In this document: positions 18,959-26,643 of the stretch, piece by piece
Layout: every line of letters starts with the position of its first letter
How positions within the stretch are numbered: the first letter of the stretch is position 1
Assembly: GCA_001586965.3 (NCBI GenBank)
Contig: LUCW03000756.1
Coordinates: 1 to 26,643 of the forward strand
Direction: 5' to 3'
Length of the DNA: 26,643 bases
Source of the DNA: Sphaeroforma sirkka
Lineage: Eukaryota > Opisthokonta > Ichthyosporea > Ichthyophonida
The notes under the pieces: model-generated
What the model was told of the DNA's origin: nothing
Database searches by the model: none
Seen by the model: the letters and a program-made list of their open reading frames with translations, nothing else
Program-made: the position numbers and the translations under genes

Positions 18959-19272
18959 TCTCTCATATTCAGTAATACAAAATGCAAATCGGTCATAGTA
19001 TATTCTCAACTCTTGTTTCCAACCAGTTAGGATTTACAAACTACTACTAAAACAACCCATAGAACTACATACCCAAAGAAACCAAGCCACATAGCAAACT
19101 AAACGCAGCGCAACAACTCAGCGATTAGACAGTTCTGTTAGCCTCTACCTGAGAAAACAGGGATTAAGGCACAAACTGCGACACCTGCCGGCCGCCACAG
19201 GTCTTCGGCCGCCACAGGTCTTCGGACACAAGCCATTGTATATAGCAATAGCGTGTAAACAAATAAAGGTAC

Positions 19273-19292
19273 CTAAAACCCTAAACCCTAAA
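19273..19292 (+). repeat. Short telomeric tract between copies 4 and 5
   Basis: CTAAAACCCTAAACCCTAAA joins the GGTACCT end of copy 4 to the first monomer of copy 5. The downstream monomer starts at a different base (CTTTTGAAA) from that of copy 4 (ATTTCACTTTTGAAA), so the 5' ends of the two insertions are not identical. Confidence 0.85.
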
Positions 19293-19515
19293 CTTTTGAA
19301 ATTTATATATTTCACTTTTTGAAATTTATATATTTCACTTTTGAAATTTATATATTTCACTTTTGAAATTTATATATTTCACTTTTGAAATTTTATATAT
19401 TTCACTTTTGAAATTTATATATTTCACTTTTGAAATTTATATATTTCACTTTTGAAATTTATATATTTCACTTTTGAAATTTATATATTTCACTTTTGAA
19501 ATTTATATATTTCAA
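19293..19515 (+). repeat. 5' UTR tandem monomers of copy 5, ten 22-bp units
   Basis: Ten units of the same monomer as in copy 4 (core TTTTGAAATTTATATATTTC), one with an extra T in the first T-run and one with an extra T after GAAA. The different unit number from copy 4 shows that the array expands or contracts. Confidence 0.9.
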
Positions 19516-19639
19516 GCACATCTCAAACCGCTGACACTCGAAATCTCACTTTAGACGTGAACACAACATCAACAGTGCGAAAGTGAACGCCAAACAACAG
19601 AAACACCCAAACCCCCCAAAATCGCCAAGAAAATTTCCC

Positions 19640-19706
19640 ACACCAAGAATTGAACACGTGACCACCACATCAACAAAGTACCGAAATACCACTAGACCAC
19701 AGCCGG
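19640..19706 (-). promoter_or_regulatory. Antisense tRNA-like element, copy 5 leader
   Basis: A box at 19699-19689 and B box at 19655-19647 on the minus strand, 44 nt apart, identical to copy 4. See the copy 4 entry for the match and its limits. Confidence 0.5.
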
Positions 19707-19751
19707 TTGATTTTGGCCGGCAAAAGGCCTAGTCATAAGTTGGACGACGCC

Positions 19752-21025
19752 ATGGCCGGGGCCATACCTCTTACGGGGGACGATCTAGCAAGCCTGATCC
19801 GAGCGACAATAGAAACAGCACTCAAACCGATCAACGTGAAGATATCTCAACTAGAGGAAAATGTCAATAAGGTACGTACATCTGAGAAAGGCAACACCAA
19901 GGTAAGTGGTGAGAAAAGTGTTGAAGAGCGCCTGAATAGACTTGAGTCTGCTTATAGTCTCTTACAAGAACAGAACAATCAACTCAAAGTAGAGAATGAA
20001 CAGCTCAAACGCAAACTACACCAAGCAACCAACACAACAGACACACATACACCTATGCCAACCATGAACACCACTGATTTCCCCAATTTGGGCGAATCAC
20101 AATCGGACCCGAAGCAAAGGCCTGGACCGAAATCATTTAAAGAAATGCTCAATCAAACTAGAAGACCATCTCTCTCGCGAGGCACAGGAAGCTCTCTTTA
20201 AGCCAAGCAAACCCCCCATCTATTTGGGATTGTCAGGATCACTGGGAGCTCTCTGCACTATACTTTAACTGCAACACTCACGCTTTAGAGGATGGATCAC
20301 TTCCAACCAACAAACACCTATCGAAATGGCTATGGAACTTTCACTTGTTGAAAAATATCCCCATCTTACACGCTTCGTATCTTTACAAAGATCGCAGCGC
20401 AGTTGAACTAGTCGTTCCTGCACGCTTTAGTTCTAAAACCAAACAGATTCTATTAGCACGCGGCTGGCGTACAAACAAAGGCGCCGACCCTATGAATGTG
20501 ACCAATCCTATCGCAATCAATGGAGCACGTACTCGTTTAACCACCGCTTATAAAAGTGCACTAGAACGTGAGAAATGTCCACCCCAGTACCCTAGAGTGC
20601 TCGCATACCTGCTCAGTAGAGTACCCGACGATCCAACACAGCCTAAATCTAAAGCAAATTCTACAGATTCCGAAACAGCAACCACTAGTTCCAATATAAC
20701 AAACACACTCGCCATAACTATTAGTTCGCCCGCAGATATACAAACATCTGCTAGGTCAGAGAGTGATCATATGGAAGTACAATCAGAGATCACTAAATTA
20801 TCGTCATACCTCAAACGTAAGTGTCAAAGCGATAGCGATAACGAACAGGCTAGAACTAGACTCGAAGGCAATGATGATGAATCGTTAGATACTCTATCTG
20901 AAGATGAATTGGTCGCAGTCTTAGGAGATGGGTTTAACTCACCACCAATCAGTGATCCAGAAACGAGAAAGGAACTCTCTGACTTTATACAAACCCGTAC
21001 TGATAGTAAGATGAAATCGCAATGA
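19752..21025 (+). pseudogene. LINE ORF1 of copy 5, frameshifted once or twice
   Basis: ATG 19752 opens MAGAIPLTGDDLASLIRAT in one continuous frame through the coiled coil to about 20165. There AGACCATCTCTCTCG (copy 4: AGCCCATCCTCTCG) shifts the frame, which ends at 20201. The C-terminal frame 20345-21025 is uninterrupted from NIPILHASYLYKDRS through the acidic tail to TGA 21023-21025. This makes copy 5 the best template for both halves of ORF1. The ORF2 ATG at 21022 overlaps the stop. The coding frame between 20201 and 20345 depends on a C-run near 20210. Confidence 0.82.
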
Positions 21026-21768
21026 GTGACATTCTCGTGTATTATGTCAATCTAAATTCTCTAATGAATGTAGCTAAACAATACGAAATAATACGCTCAC
21101 TTTGCAGTCAATGCGATGCCCTGTGTTTAGTAGAGACCTGGGGTTATACCGATCGTTTGAATGCTGTGTGTAATAATACTAATACAAATCTGATCTACGC
21201 CTCACCGCCTTCGGCCAGTGCTCATCGCGGGGGCAGAAAAAATAACGGTGTTGCCGTGATTAGTAGACACAATGCATATCAATTTAGATTCCACGCTTTT
21301 AGTCAATATTTCGTGGCTTTCACGTTTCGCGCAGTGACTGTTGCTTGTGTATATTTGGCGCCATCCCTAGGGGATGATGTATATAATGTGCTATTATCTC
21401 TGAATTGCAAACCACACGTGTTGTGTGGCGACATGAATTTTCGTGATATCGAATATGGCGACGATAAAATCATTTCTCCTGCGCGCAGAGAATCGATTGA
21501 ATTCTACACACGACTACATAGGCTAGATCATGTACTCCCATCGCAATCTGGGAATATACGGGTCGATCACGTATATGCACAAGCACGCACAAAGACATCA
21601 CTATCTCTTATACGTTGTAAAGATATCGGGCTCAGGACAGACCACGAGTGGGTATTTGCAATACAAATTGAATCACCAGATACTCAGACAGTACACACTA
21701 AACCTGCAGACATAGAATGTATGCCATCTCAGGGCTACAACAGATATCGCATTCGACAGTTCAGTTAG
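21022..21768 (+). CDS. APE-type endonuclease domain of ORF2, uninterrupted, truncated before RT (copy 5)
   Basis: A 248-residue open frame that is the only unbroken endonuclease in the window. Family residues are visible: Asn 12 in VNLNSL, Glu 38 in VETW, NNGVAVISR at 74-82, Tyr 111 in VYLAP, Asp 137 and Asn 139 in GDMN, Asp 182 in RVDHVY, and Asp 207/His 208 in TDHEW. These match the metal-binding and catalytic set of LINE APE endonucleases, which nick the target strand to give the RT primer. One extra Lys (73) comes from GAAAAAAT versus GAAAT. After the deletion junction only three foreign codons (QFS) follow before TAG. It would yield endonuclease without RT. Confidence 0.85.
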   Translation: MSDILVYYVNLNSLMNVAKQYEIIRSLCSQCDALCLVETWGYTDRLNAVCNNTNTNLIYASPPSASAHRGGRKNNGVAVISRHNAYQFRFHAFSQYFVAFTFRAVTVACVYLAPSLGDDVYNVLLSLNCKPHVLCGDMNFRDIEYGDDKIISPARRESIEFYTRLHRLDHVLPSQSGNIRVDHVYAQARTKTSLSLIRCKDIGLRTDHEWVFAIQIESPDTQTVHTKPADIECMPSQGYNRYRIRQFS

Positions 21769-21882
21769 CCTCTACCTGAGAAAACAGGGATTAAGGCACA
21801 AACTGCGACACCTGCCGGCCGCCACAGGTCTTCGGACACAAGCCATTGTATATAGCAATAGCGTGTAAACAAATAAAGGTAC

Positions 21883-21902
21883 CTAAACCCTAAACCCTAA
21901 AA
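21883..21902 (+). repeat. Innermost telomeric tract, junction to chromosomal DNA
   Basis: CTAAACCCTAAACCCTAAAA lies between the GGTACCT end of copy 5 and unique sequence. In the terminal-addition model this is the remnant of the original telomere at this chromosome end, with about three units remaining. Confidence 0.85.
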
Positions 21903-21903
21903 C

Positions 21904-22065
21904 CAGAACAGGGTGAACACAGAACGGGCGTTAATACGCGACAATGACACAGCCCAAGGTATGGTCAAAGAACTGAGAACTATGGCAGTGGAGGAATACA
22001 AAGTAATGCGATACACAGGCCCGGATCCGGACCCATACAGTTGCAAATATGCATATGTTCATTGA
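21904..22065 (+). pseudogene. 3' remnant of an unidentified gene cut by the telomere junction
   Basis: Immediately after the telomeric tract a frame of 53 codons runs open to TGA 22063-22065. It begins without a start codon (QNRVNTERALIRDND), contains MAVEEYKVMRYTGPDPDP and ends SCKYAYVH. The mixed charged and aromatic composition looks more like protein than chance, but I do not recognise the family. The missing 5' end coincides exactly with the telomeric repeats, as if a gene had been broken and capped. An exon following an intron, or a chance open frame of this length, remains possible. Confidence 0.35.
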
Positions 22066-22448
22066 TACCAGTGTGAATCCGTATAGTCCGAACAGATCAT
22101 ATAGACTGCTAGATCTATCTGGTTGAAGTCGAGTTGTTGAATAGCATATCTGGTTCTGACTATCCAAAAGGTATAGTTCAAGACACATACCATTCCGAAA
22201 GATGCATTCGATGGATATATTCCAATGCTACCCACCCCTTGCCACCGCTCTGAGAATTCCTCGACTTCCTTCGCGATAGCAGCTTCCACGGTTTCCAGAT
22301 GCTGATAGATGAAAAGTACAAAGTAAAAGTGACAATTCAAGATGGCGCTGAACCTTTGTTGAAGCAGATAGAGTGTCGTGTTAGATTGACAATTCATGAC
22401 AAATTCCGAAGTATCCAGACAATGGCCTAACATGCCCCTATCCGCCAT
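22059..22448 (-). CDS. Hypothetical protein, 129 aa, weak
   Basis: An open frame from ATG (MADRGMLGHC) to a stop overlapping the end of the plus-strand remnant by seven bases, so the two are convergent. It has a hydrophobic, aromatic stretch near residues 30-50 (LNCHFYFVLFIYQ), an acidic helix-like segment (AAIAKEVEEFSERW) and a second hydrophobic segment (FGMVCVLNYTFWIV). No family is recognised, there is no second copy here, and no promoter or intron signal was found. It is at the limit of what chance allows. Confidence 0.25.
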   Translation of the reverse strand: MADRGMLGHCLDTSEFVMNCQSNTTLYLLQQRFSAILNCHFYFVLFIYQHLETVEAAIAKEVEEFSERWQGVGSIGIYPSNASFGMVCVLNYTFWIVRTRYAIQQLDFNQIDLAVYMICSDYTDSHWYQ

Positions 22449-24775
22449 AATGAGACCGATAGATTTTAAAAATAAAATTACAAATTCGAGAACGCCTCCC
22501 TATAATGACCACAGTCTATAATGTATACTCAAATTAATACCCGAACTTCCACGGTATATATCGGGCAAGTTCGTAAGATATGCTGCGTTTCGCTCCATCC
22601 CAGTTGCTCAACAGCGCAAATGAGAGTAAATTGAGAAAACTAAACTAATAGCGCAGGAGACAACAGCCGTACAAACTATCACTGGCACATGCATTGCAGC
22701 CCACGCCAAATGAAACAAATATAACAGCGACATACCACATCCAAGGTTGTGAAGTCGACAATATCAGGGAAGAGGCTATTAACAGTTTCCTCCATCATCG
22801 GATGAAGCATACGCAGAAACCCAGGGTAGGCATATATACCGTCGATGGAGAAACCTGGAGCTCCTACAGGATTCCGAATTAGAGTGCACCCTGATATGAT
22901 TGGGGAGATGTAGTTGTGAGGGGTTAGTAGGAATTAGTCACTCTTTAAAATAGACTGTTGGATCGTGCACGAAACACTAAGAACCCTCTTTTCCGGTAAT
23001 GGCCGATGTTCTATTGCCTTTTGTATACTACGAGCACACTAAAACAAAATTCAGAATGTGGGTCCGTCACTAGAGGTACATTCACTATTTCAGCTCTACT
23101 GAAATTCGTTGGTGTGCCTACATCCGGAATATGCCTGTACGTATGTACAAATCCATGATCACTACCAGAAGCTGCTTATAAACCATGATATCAACGCTAA
23201 GGGGGCAAGAGCATACCTCTGGGCAAATTCGACATGCGCTGCCGTTGCTCGTTAAATCCAGCAGGCAGATTCTTATACTTGATATCGAGAATATTCCAGC
23301 ACTCTTCATTTCGCTCACAGGGCACATTCAGGCTTGTTGCCACCCCTTCTCGGGTCTTGTCGTCGTGGGTGCCACCTGTTGGTTTGGATTAAATCAGATT
23401 TGCATCTGTAACTTTTATTTGCTACAAAGTGTTTTGTCGCAAAATGTACAGAGACAGATCCAATCGAATCGCAACCCATCGCCATCAGTGCTAACAACAA
23501 CGCCATTGGCTGCGCTCCTCTATACACAATACAAAGACGATATTGTTTTACAAGGACTCATACCTAGTCCGCCAGACACAAAGATAGGCCAGTAGTTACT
23601 CTTTTTCAGAAACGCGATAATACTAGCGATGTCATCCACACGATCGCCAACCTGTGGTCAAATAAGATATAATTATGTAAGCAACAATACAGAACGTGGA
23701 GTCGCCCGCATGTGACTGAAAATTAAACATAGTTTCTAATATCAACTCAGATGTCATACAAACATACACTATGTATCCACTTGGATGTGTGCCGCAAATC
23801 CTGCTCATGAGTAAAAAAGCTTAAAATGAACCCTACCTCACGGAGAACATGAAGAATTATAATCAAATACATATCGCTGTAAAGTGCTTGTGCTTTCAAA
23901 ACTACCTGTGTGCACAATCGAGGAGCGGCCCCCCGTGACGTTAGCATTTAAATCATCCATTTTCGTTGTTGTTGTGTTCTCGTTCCCCGAGCACCCAGTG
24001 ATCTAAATTGTGACAACCCGCATATGCAAACGTAAGGAACGGTGACAATCGCGAACTCATGACGTATCTCCACAAGAACACATTAACTCGGTGTGCTGGT
24101 TTGATCGAGTCAAAACAACGATTTGACATTAAGTACGTGCGAAAAGTGCTCTCAGAGCCACTTGATAATATAATTGCAGGCCGACAATACTAGGGAGAAC
24201 AAGTGATAAGGGCAATTTGTTGTACATGACAAACTGTGCCTCGTAATCTCGTACGGCCATGGTGCACTAATACGAATTTATAAACACCGACGCACTTATA
24301 ACAGGAATTATACCCGGGTTATATGTAGCAAAATCAAACGAATGCATTGATCTGTACACTGTACAGCTATGTGTAAAAATTACACAAAATTGATGGACGA
24401 TCATCCAATGACTTACAACAGCTGGTTTAATAGTTTTCTGCGTGGCAGCCTTCGCTAGAGACGTAGCGTGACTGAACGCTAGACGCTGAGTTGTATGCGC
24501 AGACGACCGACAACCGGAAATTGCTAAATCCTGTATCGTAGGAGCACACTAACCATTGAGTAGTGGTGAGAAGGCATAACTAGCATCCAGGCAGAGGTAA
24601 ACCCCATAATAGATAATAGGAAGATGCGCGAGCTGTGATACAGTCCATTAGAACAAGGTCCGAAATATAAGCGACCTTTGAATTTTGACCGTTTGTATTT
24701 AACTGCATGCACAATCGAATTAAAGCCTTCAAGTAGATACTTCTGCAAACATAGAGCTGAAAACATAAAAACAAA
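22066..24775. other. Unique subtelomeric sequence without a convincing gene
   Basis: Balanced-composition, non-repetitive DNA unlike the LINE array. Besides the 129-aa minus-strand frame, the only frames worth naming are 22694-22882 plus (62 aa, ending RVGIYTVDGETWSSYRIPN), 23185-23595 plus (136 aa), and a minus-strand window 23388-23197 without an ATG. The last reads ERNEECWNILDIKYKNLPAG after a possible acceptor AACCAACAG. None has a recognisable domain, and they overlap each other. No tRNA, rRNA or LINE fragment was found. The adjacent palindromes at 24352-24386 are listed separately. Confidence 0.5.
24352..24386. other. Two adjacent perfect inverted repeats
   Basis: CTGTACA-C-TGTACAG at 24352-24366 and TGTGTAA-AAA-TTACACA at 24370-24386 are separated by three bases. 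Each could form a seven-pair hairpin. No gene is close enough to suggest a role. Confidence 0.4.
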
Positions 24776-24806
24776 CATACATACATACATAAATACATAC
24801 ATACAT
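24776..24806 (+). repeat. (CATA)n tract left of the 0.5-kb repeat
   Basis: About seven CATA units with one interruption (AAATACATAC). This is the reverse complement of the TATG-type tract on the other side of the repeat unit, so copy alpha is flanked by inverted microsatellite arms. Confidence 0.8.
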
Positions 24807-25297
24807 GTAGAAATACGGCCTCGGTCAGTCTAAAATATCAAGATCAGTTGAGACAATACATTGGTTTTATTTGTATTTTAAATAATTTAGTACAAGCTCT
24901 TTTTCCAATATTTCCAAAGTGTTCTAAATTCACTTTGATGGCTCCAATAGCCTGAGTATTTGGTATGACTCATCTACTTGGACCTATTTGAGACATTAGT
25001 AGATGTAGGATATTATAAACTAAATTTTATAATCTCCGAACTACTACTTATAGATTTTGGTCCTCCTGCCAATCTCCAAAATCCAATACAAGTCTTTTCA
25101 TTTTTTAACTTATCTTCAGATGGAACTTTATTTATATCAGCTAATGTATTAACGTGACTTACGTTATTATGTCTATTTACAAATTAGGCATGTGGTCATG
25201 AACACTTAGTACTCCTAGTGAAAATTATTCAATAAAGAACAGCTAGAGGTACGCCCTGTGTGATCGAGGATATTTAGGCTCTTAACAAGGAGGCGGT
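24807..25297 (+). repeat. 0.5-kb repeat, copy alpha
   Basis: Starts GTAGAAATACGGCCTCGG and matches the sequence from 26141 onward almost base for base through GGCTCTTAACAAGG, with scattered substitutions and small indels (for example CTCC versus CTAC near 24945 and ATACAAGTC versus ATAAGTC near 25088). It is AT-rich with stops in all frames on both strands. No terminal signature of a known mobile-element class is visible. The 83 bases 25298-25380 probably belong to the same unit, but the second copy is cut off before them. Confidence 0.85.
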
Positions 25298-25380
25298 CCC
25301 GATCATTCTTACACAAGCTACCACTGCTAAATCTAACTGACTTTAATATAGTTTGAATCCTTAGTAATTTCCATCAGTTT

Positions 25381-25483
25381 ACCTACATACATTTGTATGT
25401 ACGTATGTATGTTTGTATGCATATGTATAATAATGTATGTATCAGTTGTGTATGCATGCATGTATGCAATGTATGTATGTATG

Positions 25484-25514
<31 letters not shown>

Positions 25515-26140
25515 TGTATGTATGTATATAATGTATATATGTATATATGTATGTATGCATATGCATGTATGTATGTATGTATCCAACATGGTAACGTATA
25601 TGTATCATGTATAACACATATGTATTGCATGTATGTATGTATGTATGCATGTGCAATGCATACGTAATATATGTCATAATGTGTGCATGCATTACTGTCC
25701 GTGTATGTGCCCAGTACGCTGCACGTATGTATGTATGTATGCATGTATATATATATGCATGTATCAATCAACGTGTACCGTACGTACGGTAGCCATATGT
25801 ATGTATGTATGTATGCATATATTATGTAGTAAAACGTAATGTATGTATGTATGTATGTATGCATGTATGTAGGTAGGCATGTAGCAGGCATGTATGCATG
25901 TACGTATGCGTATGTATGCATGCATGTATGTATGTATGTATGTATGTGCATGTATGTATGCATGCATGTATAGCGTTAGTAAGTATGTATGTATTGTATG
26001 TATGTATGTATGTATGTATACATGTATGTATGTATGTATGTATGTATGCATGTAGCATGCATGCATGTGCTATAACAATGGATGTATGCATGTATGTATG
26101 TAAAAATGTATGTATGTATGTATGTATGTATGTCTGTATT
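25381..26140 (+). repeat. TATG/TGTA-type microsatellite, ~760 bp
   Basis: Mostly (TATG)n with interspersed TGCATG, TATATA and short non-repeat islands such as GTAACGTATATGTATCATG and CTGTCCGTGTATGTGCCC. Its left edge inverts from TACATACATT to TGTATGTACG. A 16-bp palindrome, TACCGTACGTACGGTA, lies at 25776-25791. The long Cys/Met/Tyr-Val or His/Ile/Thr-Tyr frames on either strand are artefacts of the repeat. Confidence 0.9.
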
Positions 26141-26643
26141 GTAGAAATACGGCCTCCGGTCAGTCTAAAATATCAAGATCAATTGAGATAATACATTGGT
26201 TTTATTTGTATTTTTAAATAATTTAGTACAAGCTCTTTTTCCAATATTTCCAAAGTGTTCTAAATTCACTTTGATGGCTACAATAGCCTGAGTATTTGGT
26301 ATGACTCATCTACTTGGACCTATTTGAGACATTAGTAGATGTAGGATATTATAAACTAAATTTTATAATCTCCGAACTACTACTTATAGATTTTGGTCCT
26401 CCCGCCAATCTCTAAAATCCAATAAGTCTTTTTTCTTTTTTTTAACTTTTCTTCAGATGGAACTTTATTTATATCAGCTAATGTATTAACGTGACTTACG
26501 TTATTATGTTCATTTACAAATTAGGCATGTGGTCATGAACACTTAGTAATTCCTAGTGAAAATTATTCATCAAAGAACAGCTTAGAGGGTAACGTCCAGT
26601 GTGATCAACGGAGGATATTTAGGCTCTTAACAAGATAGGCAGT
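26141..26643 (+). repeat. 0.5-kb repeat, copy beta, cut by the window end
   Basis: Direct repeat of copy alpha, beginning at the same GTAGAAATACGG and again directly after microsatellite DNA. It is slightly more expanded at T-runs (for example TCTTTTTTCTTTTTTTTAAC near 26427). The repeat-plus-microsatellite unit is ~1.33 kb and probably continues beyond the window. Confidence 0.85.

Larger units (their letters stand above)
13608..19274 (+). mobile_element. LINE copy 4, full length (~5.67 kb)
   Basis: The most complete copy. In order: eight 22-bp monomers, a ~240-bp leader with an antisense tRNA-like element, ORF1, ORF2 overlapping by ATGA, a ~400-bp 3' UTR with hairpins, and the terminus AATAAAGGTACCT. 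Telomeric repeats abut both ends. No target-site duplication can be defined because the flanks are repeats. Endonuclease type (APE), coiled-coil ORF1 and telomeric placement recall telomere-associated LINEs such as TRAS/SART of silkworm or Zepp of green algae. I cannot assign the clade from motifs alone. Confidence 0.93.
19293..21884 (+). mobile_element. LINE copy 5, internally deleted
   Basis: A copy with full 5' end, ORF1 and endonuclease. At 21756/21757 it jumps from the end of the endonuclease region (GCATTCGA) into the late 3' UTR (CAGTTCAGTTAGCC). Compared with copy 4 this removes 16033-19129, about 3.1 kb containing all of RT, the C-terminal domain and the main 3' UTR hairpin. The last ~125 bases including AATAAAGGTACCT (21872-21884) are kept. 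It is the copy nearest the chromosome interior, hence by the terminal-addition model the oldest one here. It could act only as a non-autonomous element. Confidence 0.92.

Noticed and set aside
18781..18996. Antisense 71-aa frame over the end of ORF2 and the start of the 3' UTR, present in copies 0 to 4
   Set aside because: It recurs only because the copies are nearly identical. It is antisense to a convincing ORF2 terminus and no family is recognised. Weak possibility only.
23185..23595. 136-aa plus-strand frame in the subtelomeric region
   Set aside because: No domain, Cys/Ile-rich odd composition, and it overlaps an equally plausible minus-strand open window. Kept only in the region description.
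25333..26191. Frames of 60-173 aa rich in His/Ile/Thr/Tyr or Cys/Met/Tyr/Val
   Set aside because: Translations of the tetranucleotide microsatellite.

Overview
The window looks like a chromosome end of a eukaryote with plant-type telomeres (CCCTAAA on this strand, TTTAGGG on the other). Such telomeres occur in plants, green algae and several protist groups, and nothing here fixes the species. It is an array of telomere-associated non-LTR (LINE) retrotransposons, all in the same orientation, with short CCCTAAA tracts between units, followed by ordinary subtelomeric DNA. There are no bacterial features.

Layout. 1-2610: an almost pure (CCCTGGG)n/(CCTGGG)n array, probably the terminal CCCTAAA telomere miscalled as CCCTGGG by a long-read basecaller. 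2611-4400: a LINE copy (copy 0) visible through the same GGGCCT noise, with element spacing preserved. 4400-5830: copy 0, mostly clean (end of ORF2 and 3' UTR). 5831-6030: an alternating consensus of copy 0 3' UTR and ORF2 sequence. 6030-7472: copy 1, 5'-truncated. 7473-7512: telomeric tract. 7513-12810: copy 2, with both ORFs but no 5' UTR repeats. 12811-12962: telomeric tract. 12963-13592: copy 3, 3' fragment. 13591-13607: telomeric tract. 13608-19274: copy 4, full length. 19273-19292: telomeric tract. 19293-21884: copy 5, full 5' end but with an internal deletion of about 3.1 kb that removes RT. 21883-21902: telomeric tract. 21904 onward: unique subtelomeric DNA beginning with an apparently truncated reading frame. 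24776-26643: two copies of a ~0.5 kb repeat around a 760-bp TATG-type microsatellite.

Element. The full-length unit is about 5.67 kb. Its 5' UTR has 8-10 tandem 22-bp monomers and an antisense tRNA-like A-box/B-box pair. ORF1 (~425 aa) has a coiled coil. It overlaps ORF2 by ATGA. ORF2 (~1190 aa) has an APE-type endonuclease, a reverse transcriptase with a WVDD catalytic box, a Cys/His cluster and a C-terminal domain I do not recognise. The 3' UTR is structured and ends AATAAAGGTACCT, directly followed by CCCTAAA repeats, with no poly(A) tail.

How it works together (inference). Every unit has its 3' end toward the chromosome interior, joined to telomeric repeats, and its 5' end toward the terminus. 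That is the polarity expected if the G-rich strand of the telomere primes reverse transcription of the element RNA, with telomeric repeats re-added to the new end before the next insertion. Copies differ mainly by homopolymer-length indels that break the frames, so much of the apparent pseudogenisation may be uncorrected sequencing error.
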